A stretch of 64,000 nucleotides of DNA from Rhizophagus irregularis (lineage: Eukaryota > Glomeromycota > Glomeromycetes > Glomerales > Glomeraceae), in NCBI RefSeq assembly GCF_026210795.1, contig NC_089455.1, forward strand, positions 62,001 to 126,000. The letters run 5' to 3'. The notes beneath the pieces were generated by a model. That model had not been told where the DNA came from and did no database searches. It saw only the letters and a list, made by a program, of their open reading frames with translations. The position numbers were made by a program, and so were the translations under genes. This document shows, piece by piece, positions 57,971-64,000 of this stretch (positions within the stretch are counted from its first letter, which is position 1; each line of letters begins with the position of its first letter).

Positions 57971-58860
57971 TGAAACTTAATTGCTAAAACTATTTTTATG
58001 CTTTTCCAAAACTAATTATAATTTAGAAAAGTTTTGGATTTACTAATTTTTTCATTAAAAATAAAGTTTTTGAGTTTTGGATTTTTAAATTTTATTGTTA
58101 AATGAGTTTTGGGTAGCAACATTAATGATATCAAATATTTGCTATATCTGCTAATCAGTACTATCTAATAAAAGCTAAATAATGTTCAGTAAGTCCATTT
58201 AGTAAATTAATTTCATGTTTGAAATAATACTGAACTTATCCAGAATAATGATTAACTTCTCTATTAGTCGTTATGAATTTGGCCAATACATATGAACTTT
58301 TTATGTATCAAAATGATAACATAGAGTTAAATACCTCAAATACAATATGACATCTTTCAAATTTATCCATTTTTATATAAATAGTTATTACATCTTGCTT
58401 TATAGCATTAGATAATTTTCAGAAATTATACATTTCATAGTAGATTTCTGAATATTTTTTGAATTTAGCTAAAACCTTTTCATTTTATTTGAAGCGTTAT
58501 TTTTTAAATTTAACTAAAATCTTTTTATTTTATCTAAAGTATTATTTTTAAATTTAACTAAAATCTTTCTATTTCATCTAAAGTGAATTGATTATTTTCT
58601 GATAATAATTCAATAATAGGATGATTTTTGAGTAATTTAAAACCTTTTATTTGAGTAGGACCCTGGACAATTATAATCAAGATCATATTCCTTATATTAA
58701 GAATTTTTAAAAATTTATTATTGCCATTTTGAATTTATTTTAAAAGATATAAATGTAAAATTTTAATAAAATAGGTACCTTCCTACTATTTATAACTTTG
58801 TAATTTAAAAAAGTATATTTAATAATGTAATTTTTATTTTTTTGAATATTTTTATGTATA
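57971..58860. other. Gene-free region
   Basis: AT-rich. Around 58455-58590, AATTTAACTAAAATCTTT-like words repeat about three times, 50 bp apart. No gene is recognised. Confidence 0.45.
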
Positions 58861-59156
58861 CAGAACCCCAGACATTACATATACAACTCAGTGGCAACTT
58901 TTCTCAGATTTACCTAAATTTTACAAAAAAAAAATCAGTTTTTTTGCAATTATCTCAGCATCCAGTGGTCCAATTTGTATAAACTTTTTTTTATTTTGTA
59001 GCTCTCATCGAGCTCTACAAAATAAAAAAAATCTGCATAAATTAGATCACTGGATACTGAGATAATCGCAAAAAATGGAAAATAAAAAAAAAGCAAATTG
59101 GGGTTTTTTTTTGGCAAAAAGTCAGTTGTAAATTCTATAAGAGATGTCCAGAGTCC
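58861..59156. mobile_element. 296-bp palindromic element with 8-bp duplication
   Basis: TATGTATA flanks it at 58853-58860 and 59157-59164. The ends CAGAACCCCAGACAT and ATGTCCAGAGTCC are imperfectly inverted. The middle is a long palindrome centred near 59007, with arms ATTTTGTAGCTC/GAGCTCTACAAAAT continuing out to CTCAGCATCCAGTG/CACTGGATACTGAG. It is non-coding. The duplication length suggests hAT-like transposition. Confidence 0.6.
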
Positions 59157-59373
59157 TATGTATACCAATAGTGAAAAAGTGTATATTTTTTTGCCAAATT
59201 GCTTTATTACACAACATTATTTCTAATTTTAATCAGTAAATTTGCATAATTTTGGTATCAAAAAATTCTTTTCTTTAAAAGAACCATTTTTTTCTATATT
59301 ATTTTATAATATTAATTTAAAACATAGTCAGATATAATTTCAACTATAATTATCTGAAATCCTGTCTGAGTAC

Positions 59374-60602
59374 TATACTTGTGTCCAAAATTATTTTAGT
59401 ATTACAGAAATACGGAATTACGTAATTCTGTAATTATTAAGTAATTTATTAGAAAAACTCCGTATTCCATAATTAATTTTGGACTCTGTAATTAATTTCG
59501 TATTATGAAAATATTTGGCCAAAATTAGCCTTAATTTTGGCCGATTTATATATATAAACTTTAACAAATAATAACTCAGCACCCAGTGATCCATTTTGGA
59601 TGATCTTACTACCATTTGATTCGTCTTGATAAGATGATTCTAATGGTAGTAAGATTATTTAAATCCAATCACTAGATCGCACTCTGATACCAATAACTTT
59701 TAAATATTTATAGCGTAATAGCTCTACCAATTTCAATACTAGAAAGATGATCTTACCGCCATTAGAATCGTCTCGTCATGATTAGAGCTCTAAATGAGTC
59801 GAGTTGAGTCGAGTTATATGTAAACTTGATTCAACTCGAGTTAAATCGAGTCGAGTTGAGTCGAGTTAAAATTATAAAAAAATATAAACTCGACTCGATT
59901 CGCGTCGAGTTGGCCCGTCAAACCAAATCAAATCGAGTCGAATTAAATCATGTGATTTTATTTAGCTATGCCAATCATTTTCTTTTTTTGGTGATAGCCA
60001 TTCCACAAAATTCCATTTTTGTAATTTTCAAAAAAATTTTGTCTTGGATTTTATGTAACATAATTTCCAAAAAAGGAAATTCCATAAATTTGGCCGGAAT
60101 TATGTTTAATTCAGCTTAACTCGACTCGACTCGATTTTATTAAATTATCAACTCGACTTGAATCAATTCAATTTGATTGTAATTTTCAACTCGACTCGAC
60201 TCGACTCAACCAACTTGCGAGTCAACTCTACTCATTTCAGAGCACTAGTCATGATGAATCGAATGGTGATAAATTCATTTAAATCTAATCACTAGATCAT
60301 GCTTCGACACCAAAATTCATTAAATTTTATAGTAAATTTACTCCATCAATATTGGTGCTATAGAAATGAAACACATATCATTAGATTCGTCTTGATGAGA
60401 CGAATCGAATGGTAGTAAGATCATCGAAATCTATTCACTAGATCCTGAGATATTCGCAATTTCGCACTATTATGCAAATTTTAGAATTTCAGAATATGTA
60501 ATTAATTTCGTAACATGTAATTAATTATGTAATTACATAATTAATTATGATTTCGTAATTTCAGATTTCAGATTTACCAATTGAATTTTGGAAACAACTA
60601 TA
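59374..60602. mobile_element. 1.2-kb inverted-repeat element with 8-bp duplication
   Basis: CTGAGTAC flanks it at 59366-59373 and 60603-60610. The ends TATACTTGTGTCCAAAATT and AATTTTGGAAACAACTATA are inverted. Inside are copies of a palindrome of about 50 bp, for example CTTACTACCATTTGATTCG / CTAATGGTAGTAAG at 59604-59655 and its relatives near 59750 and 60380. No transposase is present. It is probably a non-autonomous hAT-like element. Confidence 0.65.
59783..60247. mobile_element. 465-bp hAT MITE nested in the previous element
   Basis: A perfect 8-bp duplication GTCATGAT lies at 59775-59782 and 60248-60255. The ends TAGAGCTCTAAATGAGTCGAG and CTACTCATTTCAGAGCACTA are inverted, and TAGNG matches the hAT terminal rule. 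Subterminal regions are full of TCGAGTCGAGTTGAGTCGAG-type repeats. The element splits one of the palindromes of its host element, so it inserted later. The 97-codon frame inside is fortuitous. Confidence 0.8.
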
Positions 60603-60758
60603 CTGAGTACTAGAAGTAATGATATTTTTGATTCAGTTATTATTCATTAATTGATACATTAGTTTTGGTTTAATTTTTCTGTTACTGTTTAGTAATAATC
60701 CTAAGGGTTGTATTTAAAAGAAAATTTAAAACTAATAATAATAATAATAATAATAATA

Positions 60759-61748
60759 CAGTCAACTCTCTTTATAGTCACACATTTGGGACAAGCCATT
60801 TTCCGTGATTATAAAAAAGTGTGACTATATACAAAACATATATAAAAATTAAATTTTTAATACATTTTATTATACTTTATTAAAAAATATATGTATATAT
60901 TGTTAAATCAGCAACCAGTAATCGTAGAAAGATACAACACAACTTGTTAGAATCGTCTCATTAAGATGAATCGAATGGTGGTAGTTTCATCTTTCTACGA
61001 TCACTGGCTGATAAGATATTTAGCAAAACGTCTAAAATCAATATTTTAATATTTCTTGATTTACATTTACTGCGCCACTAAACATTTTGCTTAATTTCTC
61101 GGCATCTAGTAATTGTAAAAATATGATTAATAGCTCTTTAGAATCTTCTAATCGAGACGAATTGAATGGTGGTATGATTATCTTTCTAGGTGCAATAAAT
61201 CGTGACTTATCTGATAATTTATCATTTTTTTGTATAACTCGCGATCTATCGCACCTAGAAAGATGATCTTACCACCATTCGATTCGTCTTGATTAGGCGA
61301 TTCTAAAGAGCTATTAATCATATTTTTACAATCACTAGATACTGAGAAATTAAGCAAAATGTTTAGCGGCACGGTAAATGTAAATCAAGAAATATTAAAA
61401 TGCCGATTTTAGACGTTTTGCTAAATATCTCATCAGCCAGTGATCATAGAAAGATGAAACAACTACCACCATTCAATTTGTCTCAATGAGATGATTCCAA
61501 TGAGCTGTGTTACATCTTTCTACGATCATTGAATACTAAGCAATTTATTTTATTCTTTACATAACTGTGACTATAAACAGTATTTTTTAATATGAGATTT
61601 TTGAAAATAGGTGTGATAGTGACTATAGATAGCTAGATTGTGACTATATAGAATAGATTTTAATAATAAAATGGTTTGAACATCTAACTGGTGTGATTAT
61701 ATAATAGAATGTGACTATAACAAGAGTGACTATAAAGGGAGTTGACTG
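60759..61748. mobile_element. 990-bp TA-flanked element with a long internal hairpin
   Basis: The ends CAGTCAACTCTCTTTATAGT and ACTATAAAGGGAGTTGACTG are inverted, matching at 22 of 23 positions, with TA on both outer sides as for Tc1/mariner. About 60910-61545 is a near-symmetrical inverted repeat with arms of some 310 bp around a centre near 61228. The arms contain CATCTTTCTACGATCA, GCAAAACGTCTAAAAT and TTAATAGCTCTTTAGAAT with their complements. A (TAA)n microsatellite precedes it. It is non-coding. Confidence 0.75.
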
Positions 61749-62814
61749 TAATAAAGACTAATGAATATTTCATTTATACATTTAAATGAAAAATATCAGC
61801 ATACAATAGGCTGAAATTATAATAACATTCAGACAAATGAAGCAAAAGATAGGGATTTAGTATAATTTTATTTCTGCTGTATTGTATCTCAATGAGCTTT
61901 ACTATTTTAACAAGTCAAATAAGCTTTTTGCAATATGTTAAATTCTATAATCTGACTTACTAATATTGAATAAATTCTGATAAAATAAATCAGAAATTTT
62001 TTATTTTTAGTTGAGAAATGTTCTTAAAGTGATACTATGATATAAATTGTAAAAAAATTTCACTACTGATCAGCTATAAAGTTAGAAAAGTTTTTTCACA
62101 ATAATTGATTTTGCCAGAAATTTGATCCAAATTAACTGGAACTTGAAATTAATTTATTTGCTTTAAACTTTATTGAATATACTTGAAATTAAGATTTCCT
62201 GATCAACCTAAATTCACTTTACAATCCATTTTGCAATGCTTAAAAATAGACAATATATTAAATCAATAATGGTGAAATGAATTGGATTGAAATAAGATAA
62301 GTGAAGTAGTTTTGACCATCTTATTCCAGTCTGTTTAATGAATCTGTTTCTTGATGTGTTCAAATTATATCATCAATAGCCAAATGTGTTTTGAAGATGT
62401 TTATTTAAATCTCTGGCAATAAACCAATCCTTTATATCTTCCATTCTGGCAAAATTATGCTAATAGTTCTCGTAATTTACTTTTTTCTAATATCAATGAT
62501 AAGAAACTAATGCAGAAATGTGACCACAAATCTTTCTCCTAATAAATATATTATATAATACTATTATTAACACTGCACAAATTTTTTTTTCTAATTGATG
62601 TTTGTATATTTGATTTAAAATAATCCTTTCCAGAGTTATGTCAGTTCATTAACGATTGGTACAAGATAATGATTAATTTTATGTAAACACATTTTATTCA
62701 GATTTAGTAATAGTTTAAGAAGCAGCAAGTTTTCTTACTTAAATTGTATGTTATGCATAAATTATACATAAAACTGAAATTAGTTAATTTTGACTTTCAA
62801 AATAGTCAAAATGG
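61749..62814. other. Gene-free AT-rich region
   Basis: No coding frame, RNA gene or clear repeat is seen. Confidence 0.5.
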
Positions 62815-63705
62815 TCAAAATGATTTTGACTTGAACTCTTCCAAAGTAGAGAATAGAATCGATTCTAGCAAAATCGAATTAATCAAAAATCGAATCAAAA
62901 TCAATTAATTGAAAATCGAATTAAAAAATCGAATCTTTTATTGTATCGCAGTAATTCGATTTTTTTTTAGCATTTATAATATTTTATTGAAATAGTTTTT
63001 AATTAATTAATTTATTTTTTATTATTTTATATAAATTAATTATTTTCATTTAATTATTGCACAGTAAATTACTTTAATTTATACATAAAATAAATAAATA
63101 AATAAGGCGTTGCTAAATCTCACCGCAGGTGTTTTTCACCGCTTAATTTCAGCTGGAATTATAATTTGGCTGGAGTTAATCATGTAATATAATAAAAAAG
63201 TTTGACTTTTAATTAATGGTTAAAAGTGGTCTAAATGATCCACTTTTGGGTCATTTAGACCACTTTTAACCATTACGAAATAAGTGATTTAATGATTTAT
63301 GCAGTGAAGTTACACAAGAATATTTGCTTATAAACAGGCATCTTTCGAACCCATTTGTGAAAAGTTTTTATTAGGTCACATGATTAACTCCAGCCAAATT
63401 ATAATTCTGGCCGAAATTAAGCCAGCAGTGAGATTTAGCAATGCCCATATAAAATAAGCAAAATTACTGTAAAAAAAAAAATAGATTTTTCGCCTATTAA
63501 AATTGTTGCGTCCTAAATTTAATTACGAATGATGATTAATTTTTTTTATGACGCATAGAATCGATTAGAATCGATTTAATCGAAATTGAAAATTGAATCT
63601 TAGAATCAAATTTTGAAATTCGATTAATCACGATTAATCGATTCTTAAATCGATTCTCATTTTGAGAATCAATTTCAATCCCTATTCCAAAGGTTGAAAT
63701 AGTCA
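62815..63705. repeat. Inverted AATCGATT-rich arms around a nested MITE
   Basis: About 62846-62965 and 63545-63690 hold clusters of AATCGATT, ATCGAATTAA and AATCAAAATCAATT words in opposite orientation. Outside them, AGTCAAAATGG.. and ..AAATAGTCAAAATT are loosely inverted. They are probably the arms of one element. The limits are approximate. Confidence 0.4.
63106..63445. mobile_element. 340-bp MITE with long terminal inverted repeats
   Basis: The ends GGCGTTGCTAAATCTCAC and GTGAGATTTAGCAATGCC are inverted. Similarity continues about 75 bp inwards (TTAATTTC, GGAATTATAATTTGGCTGGA, GTTAATCATGT). A second palindrome of about 60 bp sits at 63214-63275 (arms TAATGGTTAAAAGTGGTCTA and complement). 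It is non-coding and the target duplication is unclear. Confidence 0.7.
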
Positions 63706-64000
63706 AAATTATGTCATAGTTATATGATTTTATAGTAAACAATAATATTAAAATTCAAAGTTAATGAACTTTACATTCAGTAATTCAATTTTTATGATCT
63801 TTACATGGTTAGATTTAGCTCATTACTAAAAGGATTCCAATGATATATATTTATATTTGTAGCATCAATATTGACAGAGTTATTTACGTTTAAAATTTGG
63901 TATTAAATAGTCTTATAATTTTTATAATTTTAAAATTTGAATTCTGCATCCAGTTATTCCAGTAATTCAATTTTTATGATCTTTATGTAATTGGATTCAG
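63706..64000. other. Gene-free end of window
   Basis: A repeated word, TTCAATTTTTATGATCTTTA, occurs at about 63785 and 63968, with CAGTTATTCCAGTAA before the second. No gene is seen. Confidence 0.4.

Noticed and set aside
59826-60119. 97-codon frame with a VELSRVE-like start
   Set aside because: It reads the GAGTCGAGT subterminal repeats of a hAT MITE, not a gene.

Overview
This window looks like AT-rich nuclear DNA from an early-diverging filamentous fungus, most likely an arbuscular mycorrhizal fungus (Glomeromycotina, Rhizophagus-like). Supporting signs are very AT-rich intergenic DNA, short GT-AG introns, a set of divergent F-box/leucine-rich genes, a fungal NADPH-oxidase regulator (NoxR) and a very heavy load of small inverted-repeat transposons. 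The genus is inferred from gene style, not proven.

Layout. 1-6.3 kb: the 3' part of a multipass membrane protein and two tandem F-box paralogues (+). 6.3-16.9 kb: gene-poor DNA with small TA-flanked elements, a decayed IDLTE-repeat gene split by two insertions, and two converging pseudogenes. 16.9-31.2 kb: a dense housekeeping block with a SET-domain protein (-), a Cdk5/Pho85-type kinase in 13 exons (+), mitochondrial ribosomal protein uS15 (-), an OMA1-like inner-membrane protease (+), a mitochondrial carrier (-) and NoxR in 10 exons (+). 31.2-44.4 kb: sparse genes, namely an F-box protein (-), a TMEM50/Vps68-family membrane protein (-), an F-box protein with a C-terminal second exon (+) and an intronless Aurora kinase (-). 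I rebuilt exon structures by hand from splice sites, reading frame and family conservation. 44.4-64 kb: no conventional gene, but nested repeats.

Two results stand out. (1) The Cdk5/Pho85 gene has one intron that cannot be GT-AG. It starts ATATCCTT, ends AC and carries a near-consensus U12 branch site, so it reads as a minor-spliceosome AT-AC intron. (2) A composite element of about 9.9 kb (46224-56081), bounded by imperfect terminal inverted repeats, carries two outward-facing tandem arrays of intron-like units: minus strand about 47.15-51.35 kb, plus strand about 53.31-55.71 kb. Each unit has a polypyrimidine-AG acceptor, a mini-exon of roughly 30-55 nt (often 45 or 30) and a GT donor. The donor sits in one palindrome, and a CTAAC branch-point-like motif sits at the centre of a second palindrome. 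I know of no described element with this design. It may be a splice-competent subterminal array of a transposon or a mini-exon repeat gene, and transcript data would decide.

The housekeeping genes are largely independent. uS15m, OMA1 and the carrier are three neighbouring mitochondrial genes in alternating orientation, so some promoters and 3' ends may be shared. NoxR, the Cdk5/Pho85 kinase and Aurora point to polarity, nutrient and mitotic control. The 58.8-63.7 kb tail holds inverted-repeat elements, some nested. Three have 8-bp direct duplications (hAT-like) and one has TA duplications around a long hairpin.
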